Source: Microbacterium sp. C7(2022) (lineage in GTDB: Bacteria; Actinomycetota; Actinomycetes; Actinomycetales; Microbacteriaceae). From it: a stretch of DNA of 64,000 nt. The DNA lies in assembly GCF_028823665.1 (NCBI RefSeq), contig NZ_JAPEHV010000002.1, positions 62,001-126,000 on the forward strand, written 5' to 3'. Positions within the stretch are counted from its first letter, which is position 1; every line of letters begins with the position of its first letter. This document shows positions 1 through 7,929 of the stretch, one piece after another. A program made the position numbers and the translations under genes. The notes under the pieces were generated by a model, which was not told the DNA's origin, ran no database searches, and saw nothing but the letters and a program-made list of their open reading frames with translations.

Positions 1-2
1 AC

Positions 3-104
3 ACCAAGTTGTGGAACTACGACCAGGATCGCTGGACGGCCATCATCGGCGATTGGTTGCGCGAGCGTGAGCTCACATTGCAGGACTCGTCAGCGTCGCA
101 CTGA
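3..104 (+). CDS. C-terminal end of an unidentified protein (5'-truncated by the window)
   Basis: Reading in frame 3 gives 33 residues, beginning TKLWNYDQDRW and ending with a TGA stop at 102-104. The rest of the gene lies before the window. The fragment has a Trp-rich helix-like tail (residues W-x-x-I-x-G-D-W-L) but no motif that identifies a family, so no function is assigned. It is in the same orientation as the following zapE gene, 65 bases away. A TAGAGT hexamer at 113-118, between the two genes, could be a -10 element giving zapE its own promoter. Confidence 0.5.
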   Translation, partial: TKLWNYDQDRWTAIIGDWLRERELTLQDSSASH

Positions 105-169
105 ACGCGCCGTAGAGTGGGGGAGCGGCAGCGAACCCTCCCGCTCAATCGAAGGACTTCGGAATCCGC

Positions 170-1195
170 ATGACCACCACCTCGACCGGCTTCGTCAAGC
201 TTTCAGATCGCTCTCCGGAGCTGTCCGGCGCCGAGATGGTGGCTGCGCTTGTCCCACCACCGCAATTTTCGGAAGCCACGTTCGATACCTATCGAGCGGA
301 TGCCGACTACCCTTCTCAGCAGGAGGCGAAAGAACTGCTTCGCACGTTCGCGGGCGGCGCGCCTATGGAACGCACGGGACTCTTCCGGCGTGCGAAGAAG
401 CAAGCGCCGCTCAAGCCCGGTGTCTACCTGGATGGTGGATTCGGCGTCGGCAAGACCCACCTGCTGGCGGCGGTGTATCACGCGATGCCAGCGCGCCGGA
501 AGTACTTTGGATCGTTCATCGAGTACACCGCGCTCGTGGGGGCCATGGGTTATCAGAACACTGTCGCCTTGTTCCGTGGCGCAGACCTGCTCTGCATCGA
601 CGAGTTCGAGCTCGATGATCCCGGGGACACGATGGTGATGACGCGACTGCTGGCTGAGCTGGTCGCTTCGGGAACCCGACTGGCTGCAACATCGAACACC
701 CCGCCCAATGCGTTGGGCGAGGGCCGCTTCGCTGCTCAGGACTTCCTCCGTGAGATTCACGCCATGTCCGACAGCTTCCAGACGATCCGGATTGATGGCA
801 CCGATTACCGCCATCGCGCGGTGGACGGACACGCGGTGGTGCTCACGGACGCTGAGTACGAAGAAGAAATGCAGACACGCGCGGAGGCCGGTCTCGTCTC
901 GGATGATGAATTCGGTGAGCTCGTCACACGGCTGGCGCAGGTGCATCCGTCGCGCTACATCCGCGTGATCGATGGCATCTCAACCGTGGGTCTTCGAAAC
1001 GTCACACCCTTCATCGACCAGTCTGCGGCGCTGAGGTTCGTCGCGTTCATCGACCGCGTATACGACGCGCAGGTGCCGATTCGTGCGACCGGCACGAGCC
1101 TTGATCTGGTGTTCCCCGAGGAGATGCTGACAGGCGGCTACCGGAAGAAGTACCTGCGGGCGATTTCGCGCCTGGTTGCCTGTACTCTCGCCTGA
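170..1195 (+). CDS. zapE: ZapE/AFG1-like P-loop ATPase
   Basis: This 341-residue protein is a P-loop ATPase of the AFG1/ZapE family. In proteobacteria the family is tied to the division ring, and in mitochondria to protein quality control; its role in actinobacteria is less clear. Visible motifs are a Walker A (GGFGVGKTH, about residues 89-97) and a Walker B (LLCIDEFELDDPG, IDE at about 143-145), followed by the conserved AATSNTPP sensor segment. Length is normal for the actinobacterial branch. The ATG at 170 begins MTTTSTGFVKLSDRSPELSG. No close Shine-Dalgarno is obvious, but alternatives would cut into conserved sequence. It is probably a single-gene unit, followed by the amt leader. Confidence 0.88.
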   Translation: MTTTSTGFVKLSDRSPELSGAEMVAALVPPPQFSEATFDTYRADADYPSQQEAKELLRTFAGGAPMERTGLFRRAKKQAPLKPGVYLDGGFGVGKTHLLAAVYHAMPARRKYFGSFIEYTALVGAMGYQNTVALFRGADLLCIDEFELDDPGDTMVMTRLLAELVASGTRLAATSNTPPNALGEGRFAAQDFLREIHAMSDSFQTIRIDGTDYRHRAVDGHAVVLTDAEYEEEMQTRAEAGLVSDDEFGELVTRLAQVHPSRYIRVIDGISTVGLRNVTPFIDQSAALRFVAFIDRVYDAQVPIRATGTSLDLVFPEEMLTGGYRKKYLRAISRLVACTLA

Positions 1196-1276
1196 GGCGC
1201 TCGCCTCACCATCTGTCGAAACTCGCGGCACGCTCACGTTCACGCGAAACCTGATGTTTACCTCAGGGCCGATCGC

Positions 1277-1315
1277 GTAACAGGTGTGAAACACAGGGTG
1301 CACGCCGCGCGAAAC
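1277..1315 (+). promoter_or_regulatory. Candidate GlnR-type nitrogen-control box upstream of amt
   Basis: GTAAC at 1277-1281 and GAAAC at 1288-1292 are separated by exactly six bases, matching the gTnAC-n6-GaAAC half-box recognised by the actinobacterial OmpR-type regulator GlnR. A second GAAAC at 1311-1315 lies one base out of register for the b2 half-site, with TGCAC where a2 is expected. Further GAAAC copies occur at 1218-1222 and 1246-1250. The site is about 120 bases before the ammonium transporter start, as expected for nitrogen-limitation control. The assignment is by motif match only. Confidence 0.5.
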
Positions 1316-1412
1316 TCCCGCTTGTCAGACTGGGCCACGCCCGGACAGCCGCTACACCCGACCCAGCGGCCGCTCGGCACCTCGAGAAACATGACAATGA
1401 GTGAGGAATCTC

Positions 1413-2636
1413 ATGGATAGCGGAAATTTCGCGTGGTCGATCGCAGCAACCGCGCTGGTTCTGTTCATGACCCCGGGCGTCGCCTTCTTCTACGGCGGAC
1501 TCGTGAAGGCAAAGAGCGTCGTCAGCATGATGATGATGAGCTTCGGGGCAATGGGCCTGATCAGCGTTCTGTGGATCCTGTACGGATTCAACATGAGCCT
1601 CGGAGGCGGCACGTTCGCTTTCTCGGGCAACCCCTTCGCTGACTTCGGACTTGCACAGGCCGATAGCGCAACGCTCGTCGGCGCCACCTTCGGCGCAACG
1701 TTCGCGATCATCACGGTCGCCCTCATCTCGGGCTCGATCGCAGACCGCGCCAAGTTCGGATCGTGGATGCTGTTCGCGGGCCTGTTCGCGACAATCGTCT
1801 ACTTCCCGGTTGCCGCCTGGGTCTGGGGCGACGGCTGGATCTTCAACTGGGGTGACAGCACGGGACTCCCGGCGGTCATCGACTACGCCGGTGGCACCGC
1901 GGTGCACATCAACGCGGGTGCTGCCGCTCTCGCCCTCGCACTCGTCCTCGGCAAGCGCATCGGCTTCCAGAAGGGCATCCAGAAGCCCCACAACGTTCCG
2001 CTGACGCTGCTCGGCGCCGCGATCCTGTGGTTCGGCTGGTTCGGCTTCAACGCTGGTGCAGAGGGCACCTTCGGCTTGCTCGGTCCGGACAACACCGGTG
2101 CGGGACTCATCGTTGTCAACACGCTCGGTGCAACCGCTGCCGCCATCCTCGGTTGGCTCATCGTGGAGAAGCTCAAGGACGGCAAGGCGACGTCCGTCGG
2201 CGCTGCCTCGGGTGCTGTTGCTGGTCTCGTTGCCATCACGCCGGCCTGCGCCAACCTGACGCCCGGTTGGGCACTGCTCCTCGGTGTCGTTGCCGGTGCC
2301 GTGTGCGCCCTGGCTGTCGAGCTCAAGTGGAAGCTCGGCTTCGATGACTCGCTCGACGTCGTCGGAATCCACCTCGTCGGCGGCATCATCGGAACGCTCT
2401 ACCTCGGCTTCTTCGCGACCGAGACGGGCCTGTTCCTCGGTGGCGGCGCTGGTCAGCTGGTGTCGCAGCTGGTGGCCGCAGCAGGCGTCCTGGTCTACTC
2501 CTTCGTGGTCGCCTACATCATCGGCTTCGCGATCCAGAAGACCCTGGGCTTCCGCATCAAGAACGAGGACGAGATCGCCGGTGTGGACACCGTCGTTCAT
2601 GGCGAAGAGGGCTACCTCCTCGCCGAGCGCGTCTGA
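1413..2636 (+). CDS. amt: Ammonium transporter, Amt family
   Basis: This is a 407-residue inner-membrane ammonium channel of the Amt/MEP/Rh family, with about eleven hydrophobic segments and the family signatures FMTPGVAFFYGG near the N-terminus and GGTAVHINAGAAA in the middle. The two pore histidines appear to be H165 (AVHINAG) and H320 (VVGIHLVGG). I chose ATG 1413 because GAGGAA at 1403-1408 lies just upstream; a GTG at 1401 is in frame but lies inside that ribosome-binding sequence. No glnB/glnK gene follows, so the usual PII partner must be encoded elsewhere. A strong hairpin terminator follows. The upstream GlnR-like box suggests induction under nitrogen limitation. Confidence 0.95.
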   Translation: MDSGNFAWSIAATALVLFMTPGVAFFYGGLVKAKSVVSMMMMSFGAMGLISVLWILYGFNMSLGGGTFAFSGNPFADFGLAQADSATLVGATFGATFAIITVALISGSIADRAKFGSWMLFAGLFATIVYFPVAAWVWGDGWIFNWGDSTGLPAVIDYAGGTAVHINAGAAALALALVLGKRIGFQKGIQKPHNVPLTLLGAAILWFGWFGFNAGAEGTFGLLGPDNTGAGLIVVNTLGATAAAILGWLIVEKLKDGKATSVGAASGAVAGLVAITPACANLTPGWALLLGVVAGAVCALAVELKWKLGFDDSLDVVGIHLVGGIIGTLYLGFFATETGLFLGGGAGQLVSQLVAAAGVLVYSFVVAYIIGFAIQKTLGFRIKNEDEIAGVDTVVHGEEGYLLAERV

Positions 2637-2651
2637 TACGCCATCATCGCC

Positions 2652-2695
2652 CGGAGGGCGTCGCAACCACGGTTGCGGCGCCCTCCGGCGTTTGG
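2652..2695 (+). terminator. Rho-independent-type terminator after amt
   Basis: A long GC hairpin begins 15 bases after the amt stop. The outer arms are CGGAGGGCG at 2652-2660 and CGCCCTCCG at 2679-2687. The inner arms are CGCAACC at 2662-2668 and GGTTGCG at 2671-2677. A short T-rich stretch follows. Confidence 0.75.
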
Positions 2696-2704
2696 GCGGA
2701 TGTG

Positions 2705-2710
2705 TATGGT
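2705..2710 (+). promoter_or_regulatory. -10 element for a leaderless mRNA (PemK/MazF-like gene)
   Basis: TATGGT is followed by exactly six bases and then GTG at 2717. No Shine-Dalgarno fits, so transcription probably starts at the start codon. Confidence 0.5.
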
Positions 2711-2716
2711 GGCGTC

Positions 2717-3244
2717 GTGAGTCGAACCCACCGCTTCATCAATGCCGTTGCTTCCGCTCTCGGCCTCATTCGGTCGACAACGCGACAGACAACGCCTGCC
2801 GTGGTGCACGACCGTTCCACCCAGACAGTTGAGGTGCGGCCTCCGGCTCGACACGCTCTGCGCCTCGCGTACGAGCCGTCGATCGACGGGGATCCCGATG
2901 CGGGCGAGATCGTATGGACGTGGGTCCCGTACGCCGAGCGTGACGGTCGAGGAAAGGACCGCCCGGTGCTCGTGATCGCCACGCACGGTCCGGATCGCGT
3001 GTACGCAGTTAAACTCACTTCTCGCTCACACGACGGGGATCGGGACTTTCTATCGATTGGGTCGGGTCCGTGGGACTCGCGAGGGCGTGAATCGTGGGTC
3101 GATCTTGATCAGATCTACAGTGTGCACACGCGGGGAATGCGCCGCGAGGCCAGCGCGCTGGATATTGATCGGTTCACACGGGTGGCGTACGAGCTGCAGC
3201 GACGGTACGGATGGTCCGCCGACGGCGCAGGCGGCGCTCGATGA
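2717..3244 (+). CDS. PemK/MazF-like toxin-family protein, no adjacent antitoxin
   Basis: This 175-residue protein has a variable basic N-terminal 50 residues. A C-terminal portion follows that resembles the PemK/MazF beta-barrel (a ribonuclease fold in toxins): EIVWTWVPYAERDGRGKDRPVLVIA reads like the family's substrate-loop entry, then AVKLTSRSH, and SWVDLDQIYSVHTRGM matches the Val-Asp-Leu-Asp-Gln-Ile segment. GTG 2717 was chosen because a TATGGT -10 hexamer lies six bases upstream; GTG 2702 is also in frame but precedes that promoter. No antitoxin-sized ORF lies on either side, so it may be an orphan domain with a chromosomal role. Family assignment is fairly secure; toxicity is not shown. 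Confidence 0.65.
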   Translation: MSRTHRFINAVASALGLIRSTTRQTTPAVVHDRSTQTVEVRPPARHALRLAYEPSIDGDPDAGEIVWTWVPYAERDGRGKDRPVLVIATHGPDRVYAVKLTSRSHDGDRDFLSIGSGPWDSRGRESWVDLDQIYSVHTRGMRREASALDIDRFTRVAYELQRRYGWSADGAGGAR

Positions 3245-3458
3245 ATGACGGGAGGCCGATTCCCCTGATTCTTCGGGACCGCCGCGGCCCTCTTGGACCT
3301 CGGAATCCGCCCTCGGGGTGATTTTGGGGTGAGCGCGTAGGTTTCTCGCCGTGGCCGTCCGGTGACCGCTCATCCGATGAAGGTCTCCCGGCCAGCCTGC
3401 TGCGGCGCGGGCGTTCAGCGTACGACTGTCACGAAACCCAGTCGGAGACGTCCGAGGC

Positions 3459-4880
<1,422 letters not shown>

Positions 4881-5531
4881 CTACCAGGACGCGGCGAGGG
4901 CGGGTTCGAGGGTGACGAGACAGAGGTCGGGCTCGGCGAAGGGGACGAGGCGGGAACGAGTGCCGCTCGGTTCGAGAAGCTGTTCGATGAGTCCGCGGTG
5001 GACGGCGCACACCACCTGAGGGTGCTCGCGGGCGGCGTCGCGGAACGGGCAGGCGCGCAGCCGGATCTGCTGTTCGTGGGGGTCGGGGTCGAAGCCGAGC
5101 CGGTCGAGGACGTCGACGAGTCCTGCTGCGGGGTCGGTGTCAGTGAGTGGGTCGAAGCTGTCGGCCCAGCGGCGGCCGGCGTCGACGGACTCGGTGCTGG
5201 CGGTGTCGCCTGCTGCGAGGGCGCTGGCGAGGACGTGGATGAGCTGTTCGCGGGACTCCTCATCTCGCTCGGGGCCGGCCGGGGTGTAGAGGATCCGGGG
5301 GCGTCCGCGCCGCGGCTCGCTGCCGGTGCGGCGGTGGGCGAGGCCGGCGTCGGCCAGGCGGTCGAGATGGAATCGGGCGGTCGTGACGTGGACGCCGAGC
5401 CGGTCCGCCACGGCTGCAGCATCGAGGGGGGCGTTGGCGGCATGCAGTTCGTCGAGGACTTTGCGGCCGGCCGCGGAGGGCGACGCGGCACGGTGCTGTT
5501 CGGGGCGGTGCTCGATCTGCTCAGGTGACAT
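4881..5531 (-). CDS. HTH transcriptional regulator with Cys-rich, probable Fe-S-binding C-terminus
   Basis: This 216-residue regulator has an N-terminal winged-helix domain at about residues 20-85 (VADRLGVHVTTARFHLDRLADAGL is the helix-turn-helix) and a C-terminal sensor domain. The sensor holds C161 (RACPFRD), C175 and H178 (VVCAVHRG), and C204 (PDLCLV). This spaced Cys/His pattern resembles SufR-type regulators that bind an iron-sulfur cluster and respond to redox or nitric oxide. The ATG at 5531 overlaps the end of the Rieske gene by 11 bases, so the two are translationally coupled. It is the only regulator in this block and likely acts on the palindrome at 7358-7381. Cluster binding is inferred from the residues alone. 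Confidence 0.7.
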   Translation of the reverse strand: MSPEQIEHRPEQHRAASPSAAGRKVLDELHAANAPLDAAAVADRLGVHVTTARFHLDRLADAGLAHRRTGSEPRRGRPRILYTPAGPERDEESREQLIHVLASALAAGDTASTESVDAGRRWADSFDPLTDTDPAAGLVDVLDRLGFDPDPHEQQIRLRACPFRDAAREHPQVVCAVHRGLIEQLLEPSGTRSRLVPFAEPDLCLVTLEPALAASW

Positions 5532-5841
5532 AGATCATCCCGTCGTGGACTTCGATGCGGCGGGTCGTCAGGGGGCGGTCGGCGGGCAGGGTCAGTGCCT
5601 GGCCGGTGGCGAGGTCGAAGCGTGCCCCGTGGGCCCAGCACTCCACGGTGCGGCCCTCGATGAAGCCGTCGGCCAGGGAGATCTGGGCGTGGGTGCAGGT
5701 GTCGTCGACCGCGCGGATGACTCCGGTGTCGTCGCGGACGATCAGGATCGCCTGACCGTCTATGACCTTCCGTATGGGCTGGCCGGTGCGCAGCTCGGTC
5801 TCGGCGTAGACGAGCGAGGGTTCACGGGTTGAGGCGGGCAT
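5521..5841 (-). CDS. Small Rieske-type [2Fe-2S] ferredoxin
   Basis: This 106-residue soluble protein is a single Rieske domain. The ligands are visible as C49-T-H51 and C68-W-A-H71, in the usual C-x-H...C-x2-H order and spacing. Stand-alone Rieske ferredoxins carry electrons to oxygenases, or form the small subunit of NADH-nitrite reductase (NirD-like). No nirB partner is present here, so an electron-transfer role with the neighbouring flavin reductase or globin is the simplest guess. The start ATG at 5841 overlaps the last 20 bases of the globin gene, and its end overlaps the regulator gene, placing it in the middle of one tight operon. Confidence 0.85.
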   Translation of the reverse strand: MPASTREPSLVYAETELRTGQPIRKVIDGQAILIVRDDTGVIRAVDDTCTHAQISLADGFIEGRTVECWAHGARFDLATGQALTLPADRPLTTRRIEVHDGMIYVT

Positions 5842-6262
5842 CGGCAGGCTCCTGGTCGGGGCGGCGGGTGATGGTCTCGAAGGCGCTGCCGGAGCGCCCG
5901 GCCAGGCGTCGCAGCATCGAGGCGGCGATGCGGTCGGCCTGCACCTTGGCGTGTTCGGCGACCGGGCCGGCGAACCGGTCGTCGAGGGCCTGGTTCCACA
6001 GTTCCAGCCACCGGTCGAAGTGCTCGGCGGTGAGCGGATGCCGTGCGTGGAGGACGAGGTGGAGCTGGAGCGCGTTGCGGTGATAGCGGTCGGCGCGGAA
6101 CAACACGGTCTCCCAGAAGTCGCACATGATCGGCAGGTGGCGCTCCAGATCCAGCTTCGCGACCTCGGTGAAGATCGGCCCCAGCAGCGGGTCAGCGAAC
6201 GCCGCCCGGTAGAACCCGGTCACGAGCTCAGCGACGTCCGTGCGATCCGCGAGATCCCTCAT
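5822..6262 (-). CDS. Group III truncated hemoglobin
   Basis: This 146-residue haem protein belongs to the group III (P-type) truncated globins. Diagnostic stretches are FYRAAFADPLLGPIF at about residues 17-31 (B helix, Y18 as the probable distal tyrosine), MCDFWETVLF at about 46-55, and LHARHPLTAEHFDRWLELW at about 71-89, which includes the proximal histidine (H72 or H75). Members bind O2 and NO and have been linked to nitrosative or low-oxygen conditions. ATG 6262 shares a 4-base ATGA overlap with the upstream flavin reductase gene. The acidic tail after residue 125 is poorly conserved. Function here is inferred from family and neighbours. Confidence 0.85.
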   Translation of the reverse strand: MRDLADRTDVAELVTGFYRAAFADPLLGPIFTEVAKLDLERHLPIMCDFWETVLFRADRYHRNALQLHLVLHARHPLTAEHFDRWLELWNQALDDRFAGPVAEHAKVQADRIAASMLRRLAGRSGSAFETITRRPDQEPADARLNP

Positions 6263-6912
6263 GGTGTGCGCCCCGCGATGTCGCTGGTGGGGCGGTGGCC
6301 GTGCTCGGCGCCGAGGCCGAAGTAGTGCCGGAAGGAGTAGATCATCGGCCGCCAGGCACGCGGGTCGATGTGCTCGGTGCCCGGCACCACGATTTCCGGC
6401 GCGGCATGCACACGGGTGACCTCGGCCTCGACCAGGTGATACTCGCCGAGCCCCGGAGTGACTCGGCGGACGACGGCCTCCAACTGCAGCACGCACTCGG
6501 CCACCCGCGGCGGGGTCACCGTCTCCGATGCGCGCGGGGTGAGGCCCGCGGCGGCGAACTTGTCGGCGACATGCCGGTAGCGAGGCGCCTTCGAGGCCGG
6601 TACGGGGTTCTTGCCGGTGGTGTCGCCGATCGTCTCGACCGCCTCCCACAACTCCGGCTGGGGGAAGCTGACGGTCAGCTCCGGTAGGGCGAGGACGTTG
6701 TCGATGGTCTGACCGCCGTCCTCCAGGCCGATCACGAGCATCTGCCCGAGCGCCCAATACGAGGACGCGGCGGCCAGGTTCGCGGTGCCGTCCGGGTTCC
6801 GCGAGGCGATCAGCATCACCGGGGTGCCCACGTAGAGGATGCTGGGACGGATCACCACACGCGCCGCCCCGACCTCGGTCGCTGCCCTGCTCGGCTCGGA
6901 ATGCTCGGTCAT
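6259..6912 (-). CDS. Flavin reductase-like FMN-binding protein
   Basis: This 217-residue protein resembles the flavin reductase-like split-barrel family (DUF447/FMN-binding). Early segments PSILYVGTPVMLIASRNPDGTANLAAASSYW and VIGLEDGGQTIDNV fit the FMN site. Later, LPELTVSFPQPELWEAVETIG and HLVEAEVTRVHAAPEI resemble the second half of the barrel. Such proteins use NAD(P)H to reduce flavin or act as flavoprotein oxidoreductases; the substrate is unknown. ATG 6912 overlaps the upstream membrane-protein stop by four bases. It could supply electrons to the Rieske protein or globin encoded next to it; this is a guess from operon structure. Confidence 0.72.
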   Translation of the reverse strand: MTEHSEPSRAATEVGAARVVIRPSILYVGTPVMLIASRNPDGTANLAAASSYWALGQMLVIGLEDGGQTIDNVLALPELTVSFPQPELWEAVETIGDTTGKNPVPASKAPRYRHVADKFAAAGLTPRASETVTPPRVAECVLQLEAVVRRVTPGLGEYHLVEAEVTRVHAAPEIVVPGTEHIDPRAWRPMIYSFRHYFGLGAEHGHRPTSDIAGRTP

Positions 6913-7340
6913 GACGCCAACAGGAGAACGCCGAGGGCGATGAGCAGCCCGACCTTGACGACTTCGAGAGCGATGTAGCCCAGGTGCAGGCCGGTGCGGG
7001 GTGCATGGTCGGCCGATCCTTCGGTGCGGACCTTGCGGTCCATCAGCGGCCGCAGCACGAGCGCGCCGAGCCCGAGGGCGACGCCGACCGCGACGACCAA
7101 GGCGAGCTGCGCCGGCGATGCGTCGGCCGCGCTCACCAGCACTCCGGCGAGGACGGCGAGCCACAGGACGGCCTCGGCGATGTTCAGCGCCCGGAACACG
7201 AGCCGGCCGATGCCGACCCCGAGCGGGATCGTGATGCCAGGGGCACGGAACTTCAGCGGCGCCTCCAGGAACGAGATCGCCAGCACCATCCCGAGCCAGG
7301 TGAACACCGCCGCGATCTGCACGCCCAGGGCCGCCGTCAT
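6909..7340 (-). CDS. Four-helix membrane protein of unknown function
   Basis: This 143-residue protein is almost entirely hydrophobic, with about four membrane segments near residues 5-25, 52-72, 78-97 and 122-143, and a short charged loop ([15 protein letters not shown]) before the last. No enzymatic motif is visible. It is the first gene of the leftward operon; GGAGGTGG lies a few bases before its ATG at 7340, and the 24-bp palindrome begins only 17 bases upstream. It could be a small transporter or a membrane anchor for the redox proteins that follow, but I do not recognise the family with confidence. Confidence 0.7.
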   Translation of the reverse strand: MTAALGVQIAAVFTWLGMVLAISFLEAPLKFRAPGITIPLGVGIGRLVFRALNIAEAVLWLAVLAGVLVSAADASPAQLALVVAVGVALGLGALVLRPLMDRKVRTEGSADHAPRTGLHLGYIALEVVKVGLLIALGVLLLAS

Positions 7341-7357
7341 GATCCGTCCACCTCCAA

Positions 7358-7381
7358 TAAACTGGAGTAGTCTCCTGTTTA
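7358..7381. promoter_or_regulatory. 24-bp palindromic operator candidate between two divergent operons
   Basis: The arms TAAAC-N-GGAG (7358-7367) and CTCC-N-GTTTA (7372-7381) are exact complements apart from the single N positions, with TAGT in the centre. It sits alone in the 77-base gap between the divergent membrane-protein and DUF488 starts. That is where an operator controlling both operons would be. The natural candidate ligand is the HTH regulator encoded at 4881-5531. Confidence 0.65.
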
Positions 7382-7417
7382 ATCAGAGCCTACTCGCACC
7401 AACGGAGGGGGCGCATC

Positions 7418-7777
7418 GTGACCGAGGGCCTGCGCCTCAAGCGGGTCTACGACGCCCCCGAGCCCGGCGACGGCTTCCGGGTGCTGGTCGACCGGCTCTG
7501 GCCGCGAGGGCTGAGCCGGCAACGCGCCTGCCTTGACCTGTGGTGCAAGCAGATCGCCCCAAGCCCCGGCCTGCGCACCTGGTGGGACCACGACCCGGCC
7601 CGCTTCGCAGCGTTCACCGACCGCTACCGTGCCGAGCTCACCGACAACCCGACGCTCGAGGAACTGGGCGCGCTGCTGCGCGACCACCCGTCCGCGACGC
7701 TCCTCTATGCGGCGCGCGACCCGCAGATCAACCACGCGATCGTGCTCCGCGACGTCCTCCAGGAGCACGCGCGATGA
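7418..7777 (+). CDS. DUF488 family protein
   Basis: This 119-residue protein is a DUF488 member: LKRVYDAPEPGDGFRVLVDRLWPRGLSR at the N-terminus, WWDHDPARFAAFTDRYRAEL in the middle and ATLLYAARDPQINHAIVLRDVL at the C-terminus are the family hallmarks. The biochemical role is not established; members often sit next to haem, globin or redox genes. GTG 7418 is preceded by a strong GGAGGGGG. It is the first gene of the rightward operon, 36 bases after the palindrome, and its stop overlaps the next small gene by four bases. Confidence 0.88.
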   Translation: MTEGLRLKRVYDAPEPGDGFRVLVDRLWPRGLSRQRACLDLWCKQIAPSPGLRTWWDHDPARFAAFTDRYRAELTDNPTLEELGALLRDHPSATLLYAARDPQINHAIVLRDVLQEHAR

Positions 7778-7929
7778 CCGAAGCGGCCGCCGAGGGCGGG
7801 GAGGCGGTGTGCTGGCTGGACCGGGTCTGCCCGGACTGCGGCGCGCTCACCTCGCCTGATGCGGAGGCCTGCTGGCGGTGCGGCATCCCCACCCCGAACC
7901 GACAGGAGCACACGAATGAGCGGGACTAG
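7774..7929 (+). CDS. 51-residue zinc-ribbon-like small protein
   Basis: This very short ORF overlaps the stop of the DUF488 gene (ATGA) and the start of the nitronate monooxygenase gene, so it is placed as a coupled cistron. It contains CPDCGALTSPDAEACWRCG, two C-x2-C pairs with the knuckle spacing of a zinc ribbon, plus one extra upstream Cys (VCWLDRV). It could be a metal-binding adaptor or a rubredoxin-like partner; nothing more specific can be read. The Cys pairs and exact overlaps argue that it is real despite its size. Confidence 0.6.
   Translation: MTEAAAEGGEAVCWLDRVCPDCGALTSPDAEACWRCGIPTPNRQEHTNERD

Noticed and set aside
1263-2666. 467-codon minus-strand ORF opposite amt
   Set aside because: Shadow of the transporter gene, full of Glu, Arg and Asp with no domain; amt has a full set of membrane segments.
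3245-3458. Attachment-site repeat of the tRNA-Val 3' end at the left edge of the block
   Set aside because: I looked for a copy of the tRNA 3' segment in this gap and found none, so an att site is not claimed.
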